From Bacteriovoracaceae bacterium UBA4097 (GTDB taxonomy: Bacteria > Bdellovibrionota > Bacteriovoracia > Bacteriovoracales > Bacteriovoracaceae), in assembly GCA_002381765.1 (NCBI GenBank), contig DFXX01000119.1, positions 1 to 12,190 of the forward strand: a stretch of 12,190 nucleotides of DNA. The letters are read 5' to 3'. The position numbers and the translations under genes are program-made. Under the pieces are notes generated by a model. That model had not been told where the DNA came from. It made no database searches and saw nothing but the letters and a program-made list of their open reading frames with translations. Within the stretch, counting starts at the first letter, position 1. Every line of letters begins with the position of its first letter. Shown here piece after piece: positions 6,475 to 12,190 of this stretch.

Positions 6475-7491
6475 CTAGATTTTAGCAGAAATATTGAGCT
6501 TCATCTTTTGGGCAATGGACTTGAAAACATCATCAGATTCAACTGATTCTGAATCTTTCTTTATACAGACTGCGATAGCAAAATCAGAAGTCTTATTACC
6601 ATTATCGCGAATCAGTCCCACATTACAGGCCCGATGAATTTGTGTTCCGGTTTTCTGAATAAAGGTAGCATCAGAAGGGAGACCAGCTTTTAGACGATGC
6701 TCTCCTGTCTTCATCTTTTTCATATGATCTAAGATTAAATTGGAATTGGTCTCTGAAAGTAGTTCCCCTTTTTCTAGCCTTTCCAGGAGTGCAACATAAC
6801 TTTGCAGTGAAGCCGAATTATATCCATGCGTATAATACTTTTCGTGAGCTTCTTCTAGGTCTTTGGCCTTCAAGGATTGAAGGGGTACGTTAATTTTTTT
6901 TGCAAAAGTGACATGCCTTTCATTAAGAGGTTCATTTTTTATAAGTATAAAATCCATATTACTTAAGGAGCGTGCTTTTGGATGAAGTTCACTATAGGCG
7001 AGATAGCGGACTTCCAGCAAACTTGTTATTTCTCCTGATTCGGGCATCCATTTTTTGATATCTCTTCTTATTTCATCTATACCAATTAAACCAATGAGTA
7101 TATCGGTGGCTGTATTGTCACTTTCTCGAAGCATGGCCCTAAGGAGATACTCCACGCTGAATTTTGCTCCGGGCTTGTTCCAAAGCAAAGGACCCGCACC
7201 ATCGACAAAGTCTTTTTCTTCTAAGGTGATCTTTTGAGCAAGCCTTATTTTTCCTGCTTCAACGGCTTCCATAAGACTGATGGCAACAAGAACTTTTATG
7301 GTAGAGGATAGGTACCACCTTTTATCAGCATTATAATCAAAGCGTGATCCATCTTTCAAATTTTTTACAACAACTCCAATTTCTCCTTCAAAGTTTAGAT
7401 CAATCTTTTCAATTTCCTTTTTGAGTTCTCTTTGCCAAGCATAGGAGTAGAGAGGGATGAGAGTTAAGCAAATAATCAAAATGCTCTTCAT
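6475..7491 (-). CDS. Class A beta-lactamase-like serine hydrolase, second of a tandem pair
   Basis: A 338-aa exported penicillin-recognising serine hydrolase. Residues 1-18 form a Sec signal peptide (SYA before W19). The active-site motifs are S63-T-I-K66 (SxxK), S124-D-N126 (SDN) and K280-T-G282 (KTG). Between SDN and the omega-loop region there are about 50 extra residues relative to TEM-type enzymes, including SELHPKA (167-173). The omega loop then seems to lie at EEAHEKYY (213-220) before NSAS; no classical ExxLN is present, and the general-base glutamate is uncertain (E214, E217 or E168). It may hydrolyse beta-lactams or act on peptidoglycan peptides. The ATG overlaps the TGA of the preceding paralogue (ATGA, 4 bp), so translation is coupled. 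The protein is clearly a diverged copy of its neighbour. Confidence 0.88.
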   Translation of the reverse strand: MKSILIICLTLIPLYSYAWQRELKKEIEKIDLNFEGEIGVVVKNLKDGSRFDYNADKRWYLSSTIKVLVAISLMEAVEAGKIRLAQKITLEEKDFVDGAGPLLWNKPGAKFSVEYLLRAMLRESDNTATDILIGLIGIDEIRRDIKKWMPESGEITSLLEVRYLAYSELHPKARSLSNMDFILIKNEPLNERHVTFAKKINVPLQSLKAKDLEEAHEKYYTHGYNSASLQSYVALLERLEKGELLSETNSNLILDHMKKMKTGEHRLKAGLPSDATFIQKTGTQIHRACNVGLIRDNGNKTSDFAIAVCIKKDSESVESDDVFKSIAQKMKLNISAKI

Positions 7492-8582
7492 AAAACTCCT
7501 GATCGAGAAATAATTTCAGCCACTTCTTTTAATATTTTTGAGGAAGATGATTCGTTACCATCACGAACATAGGAAACCACTATTATAGGCTTGCGATCCA
7601 TATCTTGAGGATTCCAAAGATACCCTACGTCACCAATCCGACGATACTGAGTACCTGTCTTGTGAGCAAAGACCCAAGGTTGAGTCAATCCAGCTTTGAT
7701 TCTTTTATTTCCGGTTTGGGTTTTGAGCATAGTTCTCACGAGAAAGTCACGAGAGGGAGGACTTAAAAGTTTTCCTTCCCAAGCAGCTTCCAAAATTTTT
7801 GAGTAACTTCGAGGTGTACCTGAATTAAGACCTTTACGATAATAGGCTTCATAGGCTTCATGGATATTGGGAAGATTCATTTTCTTTTTATCGAGATGGA
7901 GGAGAGAAGCAAATTCTGTTAACCTTTTGATAGGGCTATGAACCTGCTTGAGTTTTAACATATTCTGACCTGATAGTTCAAAACCCTTAGGATGAAGTTC
8001 GCTATAAAGGTATCGCCGAACATCTTTTAACGTCGTGATAGGAGAGATCCCACTTGGACTGAGTTCCTTAACCAGGGCATTTACTTTATCCAGGCCCACA
8101 ACTCTGATTAACATATCGCTGGCCATATTATCACTTAGGGCGATCATCTGCTCCATAAGAAAACGAACGGTAACCTGCTCTCCTGGTCGCATTGATTTTA
8201 AAGGTCCATTGCCATCAACAAAATCATCTAGAGTGATCTGTATCTCATCCTCTAGCGAGATGATCTTAGCATCCACTTGCCTCAGAACTTCGAGAGCAAT
8301 AGGGATTTTAACCGTAGATGCGAGGTACCAATTCTCATCAGCACGGAGAGCGTATTCTTCCCCGGTATTGAGATCTTTGATGTAAAGACCAATTTTATTG
8401 GGATATCTCTTTTCTAATTGAGTGAACTCTTCTTGAAGAAACGATTGCCAGGAAGACTTCTTCAAAGTTCTTGAAGGCTTTTTATGATTTTGGGCCTGGG
8501 CGGTATTAGTTGGCCGATAGCTCGCGAGGCTTAAGGTTGCGAGGATGAGCATGACGCCCACTCGGTACTTGATGTTCCTCAT
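7488..8582 (-). CDS. Class A beta-lactamase-like serine hydrolase, first of a tandem pair
   Basis: A 364-aa exported serine hydrolase of the class A beta-lactamase/transpeptidase-like fold. The N-terminus is basic, then hydrophobic, ending AQA before Q31, a likely signal peptide. Catalytic motifs are S89-T-V-K92, S150-D-N152 and K308-T-G310. A conserved DDFVDGNGPL segment (119-128) and YSELHPKG (193-200) are shared with the paralogue downstream. The omega-loop equivalent is probably HEAYEAYY (241-248) followed by LNSGTPRSY, where E242 or E245 would take the Glu166 role. The start at 8582 has GGAG 8 nt upstream. The first 77 bases overlap the end of the acyltransferase gene in another frame. 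Substrate (beta-lactam or cell-wall peptide) cannot be told from sequence. Confidence 0.88.
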   Translation of the reverse strand: MRNIKYRVGVMLILATLSLASYRPTNTAQAQNHKKPSRTLKKSSWQSFLQEEFTQLEKRYPNKIGLYIKDLNTGEEYALRADENWYLASTVKIPIALEVLRQVDAKIISLEDEIQITLDDFVDGNGPLKSMRPGEQVTVRFLMEQMIALSDNMASDMLIRVVGLDKVNALVKELSPSGISPITTLKDVRRYLYSELHPKGFELSGQNMLKLKQVHSPIKRLTEFASLLHLDKKKMNLPNIHEAYEAYYRKGLNSGTPRSYSKILEAAWEGKLLSPPSRDFLVRTMLKTQTGNKRIKAGLTQPWVFAHKTGTQYRRIGDVGYLWNPQDMDRKPIIVVSYVRDGNESSSSKILKEVAEIISRSGVL

Positions 8583-9657
8583 ATTGTTTTCTCCAAACTT
8601 TGAACTTAATCCATAAGGCGGTCATCCCCATCAAGAGAATGGTCAGGGCCATGGCTTCTGGGTAACTGACCTTAAGCCAGAGGTCGAATAAATAGCGATA
8701 AAAAATAAACAGAACTGTTAAATGAAAGATAAAGGCCGACAATGTGTCTTTCCCAATCAGAGTGAAGGGAGCAAGCCATTTCGCCCCTTTGTCTCCTATG
8801 AAAAATGTTATGGCAAATATTCCGAATGCGCCGGAGAGACTAAAGAGAAGGAAAGCTAATTCTGGAGGATGTTTTCCCTCGTTCAAAGCAAGGGCCTCAA
8901 ATGTTGAATAGAGTTCTTGATTATAAATTATCATAAAAGTTGTAAAGAGAAGTGCTGCGATTCCAGCGAGTATACCTGATAATTTAAACCTTCGTCGAAA
9001 GTTGGAATAATTGTTTATGAGAAAACTTCCCAAGAACATTCCAAGAAAGACCAAGGGGGCTCGGCTTATTTGTCCCCAAGTATAGAAGTTACTGTCTTCC
9101 ACCAGCAGAGCTTTGATTTGTTGGGACCCACCAAAATCAACATAGCGAGAGATTCCCAAAGATAATATTCCAAAGCCAAGTGGCCAGAGTGCTTTCATCA
9201 AACGACTACTTCTTTGCCAAACGGGTAGTAGAAAGGGAAACCATAATAGGGCCAGAGCATAAAAGCCCAAGATCTCGGCATAGCTGGGAAAATCTCGATA
9301 AATGAGAGCGTCAAAAATTTCTCTGGGATTATGAAGGTGGGACATTTCAATAACGGTTAAAACTTTGTACCAGAAGAGGATGGTAAGACCTCGAAGCAAA
9401 AGTTTATTTCTTTTCTGAGGCCAGAACTCGGTGTTTTCCGTCGCTGGAGCGAAGGCTACTGCTAAAGAGAGACCGAAAGTCATAAAGAAAACAGTTGAAG
9501 AAAATTTAGTGATGAGGTGAATTGGAACGAGGCCCCATTGGGGAAATTGCTCAAAGCTCAGTAAACCCTTTATTCCATGACTCAAGATCATAAGACTGAC
9601 TGCTACGCCTCGGGCTAAATCGATGGCCAATATACGGTTCGGATTACCTTGCTTCAT
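8506..9657 (-). CDS. Polytopic membrane acyltransferase-like protein (DUF1624/HGSNAT- or acyltransferase-3-like)
   Basis: A 383-aa inner-membrane protein with about ten hydrophobic helices, roughly at residues 12-33, 47-70, 86-105, 124-147, 155-172, 198-216, 226-246, 266-288, 296-320 and 332-350. The N-terminal signature RILAIDLARGVAVSLMILSH (8-27) has the R-x4-D-x2-RG...H arrangement common to membrane O-acyltransferases of the DUF1624/HGSNAT and acyltransferase-3 groups. It is therefore inferred to move an acyl group onto an extracytoplasmic sugar; the acceptor is unknown. The ATG at 9657 follows GGGAG by 5 nt. The frame extends to a TTG at 9711 but without a comparable site. The last 24 or so residues are basic and proline-rich and are encoded within the overlap with the beta-lactamase-like gene. 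It leads the operon, so the product may modify the same envelope as the hydrolases. Confidence 0.78.
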   Translation of the reverse strand: MKQGNPNRILAIDLARGVAVSLMILSHGIKGLLSFEQFPQWGLVPIHLITKFSSTVFFMTFGLSLAVAFAPATENTEFWPQKRNKLLLRGLTILFWYKVLTVIEMSHLHNPREIFDALIYRDFPSYAEILGFYALALLWFPFLLPVWQRSSRLMKALWPLGFGILSLGISRYVDFGGSQQIKALLVEDSNFYTWGQISRAPLVFLGMFLGSFLINNYSNFRRRFKLSGILAGIAALLFTTFMIIYNQELYSTFEALALNEGKHPPELAFLLFSLSGAFGIFAITFFIGDKGAKWLAPFTLIGKDTLSAFIFHLTVLFIFYRYLFDLWLKVSYPEAMALTILLMGMTALWIKFKVWRKQYEEHQVPSGRHAHPRNLKPRELSAN

Positions 9658-9781
9658 TGGTTCTCCCGCATGCCTTCCTGGCAATTTAAACTTTACAGTA
9701 CGGTTGCCCAATATTCAAATTTCAGATTCTGACTGACTAACTTACGAGGGCTTCATGGTGTTAACGATGAGACCTTGGAGT

Positions 9782-10369
9782 CTATTTACAAGTCCAGTAG
9801 CAGACATCGTCGCAATTATATCCACCAAAACTGTCATAGTAGCATTTGGCATCACACAGATAATAATCAATGCATTGAGTGTTTCCGCTATAGGCCCCTT
9901 CGCTTTCTTTCTTACCATACTCGATTACTGCCGCCACAGCTGCAACCACCAGGAGCACACCGAGTCCCACATAAAGAATCGGAGCTCCACTCCAAGATGC
10001 ACCTGAGCTATATGACTTTTTCATGGTCTCAACCATGTAGCGAGAAGCTTCTTCGGTTGTCATTTGATTGATGAAAATCATACTGAAGGCTGTGTCTAGA
10101 TCTCTTGCGACCTTTTCATCTTTCACCTCTGATTTCACAAAGGCCAACAATTCTTCATTGGTAAGACCTTGTGACTGAAGTTCTGTGAGTGTTACAAGAA
10201 ATTCTTTCATCTTGCGTTCGTGAAAATCTTTATCCTTTTGATCCCATTCAACCGTGAGTTCATAGTTGAGCTCATCGAAGGCAGTTTTCAAATTGTATTG
10301 AGATCCAGCATTGGCCTGAACACTAAAAAGGGATAAAGTCAGAAACAAAACGAACACTTTCTTAAGCAT
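9782..10369 (-). CDS. Exported membrane protein with a six-cysteine C-terminal tail, unknown family
   Basis: A 195-aa protein I do not recognise. Residues 1-21 form a Sec signal peptide (ANA before G22). Residues 25-125 are charged and helix-prone, with clusters of lysine and glutamate. A single membrane segment at about 129-149 (valine/alanine rich) follows a small serine/glycine linker. The C-terminal 46 residues begin KKESEG, which by the positive-inside rule suggests they may face the cytoplasm if the N-terminus is periplasmic, yet they hold six cysteines: C166, C172, C176, C186, C190, C194 (spacing x5, x3, x9, x3, x3), rich in Tyr and Asp. Such a pattern looks like a disulfide or metal knot. 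The ATG at 10369 has GGGAG 7 nt upstream. A 124-bp gap separates it from the acyltransferase gene, so it is probably a separate transcript. Confidence 0.8.
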   Translation of the reverse strand: MLKKVFVLFLTLSLFSVQANAGSQYNLKTAFDELNYELTVEWDQKDKDFHERKMKEFLVTLTELQSQGLTNEELLAFVKSEVKDEKVARDLDTAFSMIFINQMTTEEASRYMVETMKKSYSSGASWSGAPILYVGLGVLLVVAAVAAVIEYGKKESEGAYSGNTQCIDYYLCDAKCYYDSFGGYNCDDVCYWTCK

Positions 10370-10407
10370 TTAGTCACTCCCATGAACGAGGATAAGAATG
10401 GGCACAA

Positions 10408-10435
10408 CCTATATGATCAATCATATTCTTGACAA
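10408..10435 (-). promoter_or_regulatory. Candidate promoter with palindrome in the spacer, six-cysteine protein gene
   Basis: On the minus strand TTGTCA (10435-10430) and TATAGG (10413-10408) are 16 bases apart, about 40 bases upstream of the ATG at 10369. A perfect palindrome, ATATGA-TCAA-TCATAT (10411-10426), fills most of the spacer and overlaps the -10 box, as a repressor operator would. Confidence 0.45.
10411..10426. promoter_or_regulatory. AT-rich 16-bp palindrome, candidate operator
   Basis: ATATGA and TCATAT are perfect 6-base arms around TCAA. It lies inside the candidate promoter of the six-cysteine gene, in the divergent region shared with the TPMT-family gene. The protein that would bind it is not known. 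Confidence 0.4.
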
Positions 10436-10529
10436 TAAAAACGGGGACCAGGAGAGATTTCTAAAGGTTAACTTTGGATTAGCAGAGGTGACTCTCTACA
10501 TCAGATGTGCAGCAAAAAAATACCGGGAA

Positions 10530-10552
10530 ATTGATACTCAAATAGCATCAAT
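10530..10552. repeat. ATTGAT-N11-ATCAAT inverted repeat upstream of the TPMT gene promoter
   Basis: Perfect 6-base arms, 10530-10535 and 10547-10552, separated by 11 bases (one helical turn for the spacer). The repeat ends 8 bases before the candidate -35 box at 10561, an activator-like position. Short AT-rich arms could also be chance. Confidence 0.3.
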
Positions 10553-10560
10553 TCCTCTCT

Positions 10561-10588
10561 TTATCAGAGTCAGACCCAATGTTATGAT
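10561..10588 (+). promoter_or_regulatory. Candidate promoter of the TPMT-family gene
   Basis: TTATCA (10561-10566) and TATGAT (10583-10588) are separated by 16 bases; the -10 box matches the consensus at five of six positions. The start codon at 10619 is 30 bases further on, with AGGA (10607-10610) between. Confidence 0.5.
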
Positions 10589-10618
10589 GCTTGTATATTT
10601 TTAGAGAGGACTTTATTT

Positions 10619-11269
10619 ATGGATTCACAATTTTGGATTAATGCTTGGAATGAAGGGAGAACGGGCTTTCATCAGGCAGACTTTAATGACAAACTCCTGC
10701 AATACTTTCCGCAGCTCCAAGCTAAGGAAAAGCAAAAAGTACTGGTTCCTCTTTGTGGGAAAACCAAGGATCTTCTGTGGCTACGGGACCAGAAATTGGA
10801 TGTACATGGTATAGAATTACATGAAGATGCTGTAAAAGCGTTCTTTAATGAGAACCAACTAGCGAATGTAAAGATAGAAAATACCCATCACTTCACCAAC
10901 TACACTTCTGAAGGCATTAGGGTAAGTACTGGTGATTTTTTTAAACTTGATCATGAGAATTATTACGACTTTGTTTATGATCGGGCTTCCTTAGTTGCCC
11001 TTCCTTTTTCTATGAGAAAGGAATACGCGGAAGTTATCAAGCGGTCTTTGAAGAAAGGAGGGAAGTGCCTGCTTATTGTCTATGAATATGATCAAGCCAA
11101 GTTAGAGGGGCCACCATTTAGTATCAATGACGATGAGGTTCATCGACTTTACAACGATGCTTTTATTATTGAACTCATGGAAAGCCAGCGACCGCTAAAA
11201 GAAGGATCGAGACTTATGACTCTTGATGAAAGTTTAAAGCAAAAGGTCTACGTCCTTGAAAAGAAGTGA
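10619..11269 (+). CDS. Thiopurine S-methyltransferase (TPMT) family SAM-dependent methyltransferase
   Basis: A 216-aa cytoplasmic class I methyltransferase. The family signature is visible at FW (5-6), W10 and the GRTGFH turn (13-18), which in TPMT proteins closes over the SAM site. SAM-binding motifs follow: VLVPLCGKTKDLLWL (41-55) and VHGIELHEDAV (62-72, acidic E66). A YDRASLVALP segment (120-129) matches the family's DR-A-x-L-VALP stretch. The length fits bacterial TPMT (about 215-220 aa). Bacterial relatives methylate thiopurines and, in some pseudomonads, selenium and tellurium compounds; the natural substrate here is not known. The ATG at 10619 has AGGA 8 nt upstream. The gene stands alone on the plus strand, divergent from the six-cysteine gene and converging on the GH114-like gene with 5 bp between stops. 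Confidence 0.92.
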   Translation: MDSQFWINAWNEGRTGFHQADFNDKLLQYFPQLQAKEKQKVLVPLCGKTKDLLWLRDQKLDVHGIELHEDAVKAFFNENQLANVKIENTHHFTNYTSEGIRVSTGDFFKLDHENYYDFVYDRASLVALPFSMRKEYAEVIKRSLKKGGKCLLIVYEYDQAKLEGPPFSINDDEVHRLYNDAFIIELMESQRPLKEGSRLMTLDESLKQKVYVLEKK

Positions 11270-11276
11270 GAACTTC
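11263..11276. repeat. Small hairpin covering both convergent stop codons
   Basis: GAAGT (11263-11267), loop GAGA, ACTTC (11272-11276). The plus-strand TGA (11267-11269) and part of the minus-strand TGA (11275-11277) fall inside it. The 5-bp stem is too weak to call a terminator with confidence, yet it is the only structure seen between the two convergent genes. Confidence 0.25.
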
Positions 11277-12147
11277 AAAAACACTGAAACCGGTAAGAAT
11301 CATTGAGCTCAATATCAAAGACTATTGTTTGAATGCCTAAATTATTTGAGAAATTGCAGAGATTACTTTGTTGTGGGTTTGAACGGTACTTTGTTGCATA
11401 TTCGGCATTTAATACGGGTTTCGAGGCAGCAATAAATGGTAAATAACTTTCGCATTCGCTATAAAAATAGCATTCTTCGGTCACGGCAAAATCAAAGTAC
11501 TCTTCAAGAATTGCAACCTGATCAGGATCATTTTTAAGAGCAACCGAGAGCCCAAGAGATCTTGCATAATTTGCGATGGCGCGATTGTAAGCAAGCTGAT
11601 GATTGGCAGTTAGATCAAAGCATGAATCCTGGGTGTAGCCATCCATATTATCTGGTTCAACGGCATCACAGCCTTTGGCCAGGGCAAGATCAATTCTTGC
11701 TTTCATTATATTAAAAACATTTTGCGAGCGAACGTCCAACCATCTTTCGCCTTCCCAACCATCAAGTGCCTTACCTTGCTCATTGCTTGTGAACTGATTG
11801 AAGTCTGATCTCCACTCCTCAGATGAGCCCGCACTAAAATAGCAGACGACGGTCTTTCCGGATGCCTTGAGTGCCGCAATGGTGGAGCTACTTGTATCAA
11901 ACAAATCAACATCATAAACATCGACATTATAACTTGAGTTTAAAGTCTCTTTTAACTGCCAGTTCCAGGTAGTATTGACCCCATTTCCATGAAGTGGGAC
12001 AGCACTCATGGGCCCTGGTGCTAGAGGTAAATTGGAAGCGAGAGCTAGTGGCCCTCTACACGAATGGGAAGAAGAAGTCTTCTTCTCTTGGGAGCATGAT
12101 ACTAGAATAATTAAGGCCAATAGTGATAGAGAGAGGGCTTTTTTCAT
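11275..12147 (-). CDS. GH114-like glycoside hydrolase lipoprotein (TM1410/endo-alpha-1,4-polygalactosaminidase type)
   Basis: A 290-aa lipoprotein. Residues 1-17 form the signal with lipobox LVSC and lipidated C18. Residues about 55-288 match the GH114 TIM-barrel group by motif: YNVDVYDVDLFDT (73-85), VVCYFSAGSSEEWRSD (100-115), WEGERWLDVRS (131-141), GCDAVEPDNMDGY (159-171), ALKNDP (203-208) and FAVTEECYFYSEC (220-232). Asp/Glu residues at strand ends (D81, E164, D166, E224) are catalytic candidates. Characterised relatives cleave alpha-1,4-galactosaminoglycan polysaccharide, so it may degrade exopolysaccharide or biofilm at the cell surface; that is inference. Eight cysteines besides C18 suggest disulfides. 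The ATG at 12147 has AGGA 10 nt upstream and GAGGG directly against it. Its promoter would lie near or beyond the right edge. Confidence 0.88.
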   Translation of the reverse strand: MKKALSLSLLALIILVSCSQEKKTSSSHSCRGPLALASNLPLAPGPMSAVPLHGNGVNTTWNWQLKETLNSSYNVDVYDVDLFDTSSSTIAALKASGKTVVCYFSAGSSEEWRSDFNQFTSNEQGKALDGWEGERWLDVRSQNVFNIMKARIDLALAKGCDAVEPDNMDGYTQDSCFDLTANHQLAYNRAIANYARSLGLSVALKNDPDQVAILEEYFDFAVTEECYFYSECESYLPFIAASKPVLNAEYATKYRSNPQQSNLCNFSNNLGIQTIVFDIELNDSYRFQCF

Positions 12148-12190
12148 CCCTCTATTATCCTATGGTCTTCATGAAAAAGCTTTGGGTAAT

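Noticed and set aside
8035..8385. 116-codon plus-strand frame opposite the first serine hydrolase
   Set aside because: Shadow of a well-supported gene; serine/arginine/leucine-rich composition is typical of antisense translation.
9658..9711. Extended acyltransferase N-terminus beginning at TTG
   Set aside because: GGGAG with 5-nt spacing supports the ATG at 9657, just before the first membrane helix signature.
9722..9732. TCAGA-T-TCTGA palindrome downstream of the six-cysteine gene
   Set aside because: Five-base arms with a one-base centre cannot form a hairpin and no T run follows, so it is not a terminator; probably chance.
10429..10457. Perfect TTGACA at 10429-10434 as a plus-strand promoter
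   Set aside because: The sequence 16-18 bases downstream is purine-rich (GAGAGA) with no -10 box.
10398..10604. 68-codon plus-strand reading frame starting ATG with AGGA 5 nt upstream
   Set aside because: It lies across the divergent promoter region, palindrome and inverted repeat, has no domain-like composition, and leaves no room for the TPMT-family promoter. Kept only as a remote possibility.

Overview
The window reads as a chromosomal segment of a Gram-negative bacterium with moderately AT-rich DNA. The Gram-negative call rests on a Blc-type lipocalin lipoprotein, a second lipobox protein and several Sec signal peptides. Almost every gene has a strong GGAG/GGAGG ribosome-binding site. 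The gene mix (BLUF photoreceptor, GH114-like lipoprotein, orphan secreted proteins, many short genes) would fit the Bdellovibrionota/Bacteriovorax side of the old Deltaproteobacteria. That is an impression, because no rRNA or marker gene is present. No mobile element, CRISPR array, tRNA or rRNA was seen.

Layout, left to right. Positions 1-98 are a short spacer, possibly with the first codons of a minus-strand gene running off the left edge. Positions 99-1681 are a two-gene minus-strand operon: an SDR oxidoreductase, then an Ada-like AraC/O6-alkylguanine methyltransferase fusion joined to it by a TAGTG stop/start overlap. Positions 1810-2334 hold a secreted four-cysteine orphan protein with its own terminator. 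Positions 2473-4884 are a minus-strand pair: a 72-aa small protein and a large-subunit HPII/KatE-type catalase. Divergent from this pair is a lipocalin lipoprotein (5083-5607) whose stop codon lies inside a 14-bp perfect hairpin.

Positions 5657-9657 form a tight minus-strand run, in transcription order: polytopic membrane acyltransferase-like protein, two tandem class-A-beta-lactamase-like serine hydrolases (77-bp overlap, then a 4-bp ATGA overlap), a short BLUF blue-light sensor, and a 106-aa CxCPxH protein. Positions 9782-10369 encode an exported membrane protein with a six-cysteine tail. Divergent from it is a TPMT-family methyltransferase (10619-11269), which ends 5 bp from a convergent GH114-like lipoprotein (11275-12147).

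Several genes point to stress and envelope biology: alkylation repair, peroxide removal, lipocalin, thiol/metalloid methylation, blue-light sensing and cell-wall-type serine hydrolases. The most unusual arrangement is the BLUF sensor placed downstream of beta-lactamase-like enzymes and next to a small protein that resembles, from memory, the C-terminal domain of some MerR-type regulators. BLUF/MerR pairing is known from E. coli BluF-BluR. Several start sites were moved inward on ribosome-binding-site evidence: SDR 1681, secreted protein 2334, catalase 4635, acyltransferase 9657.
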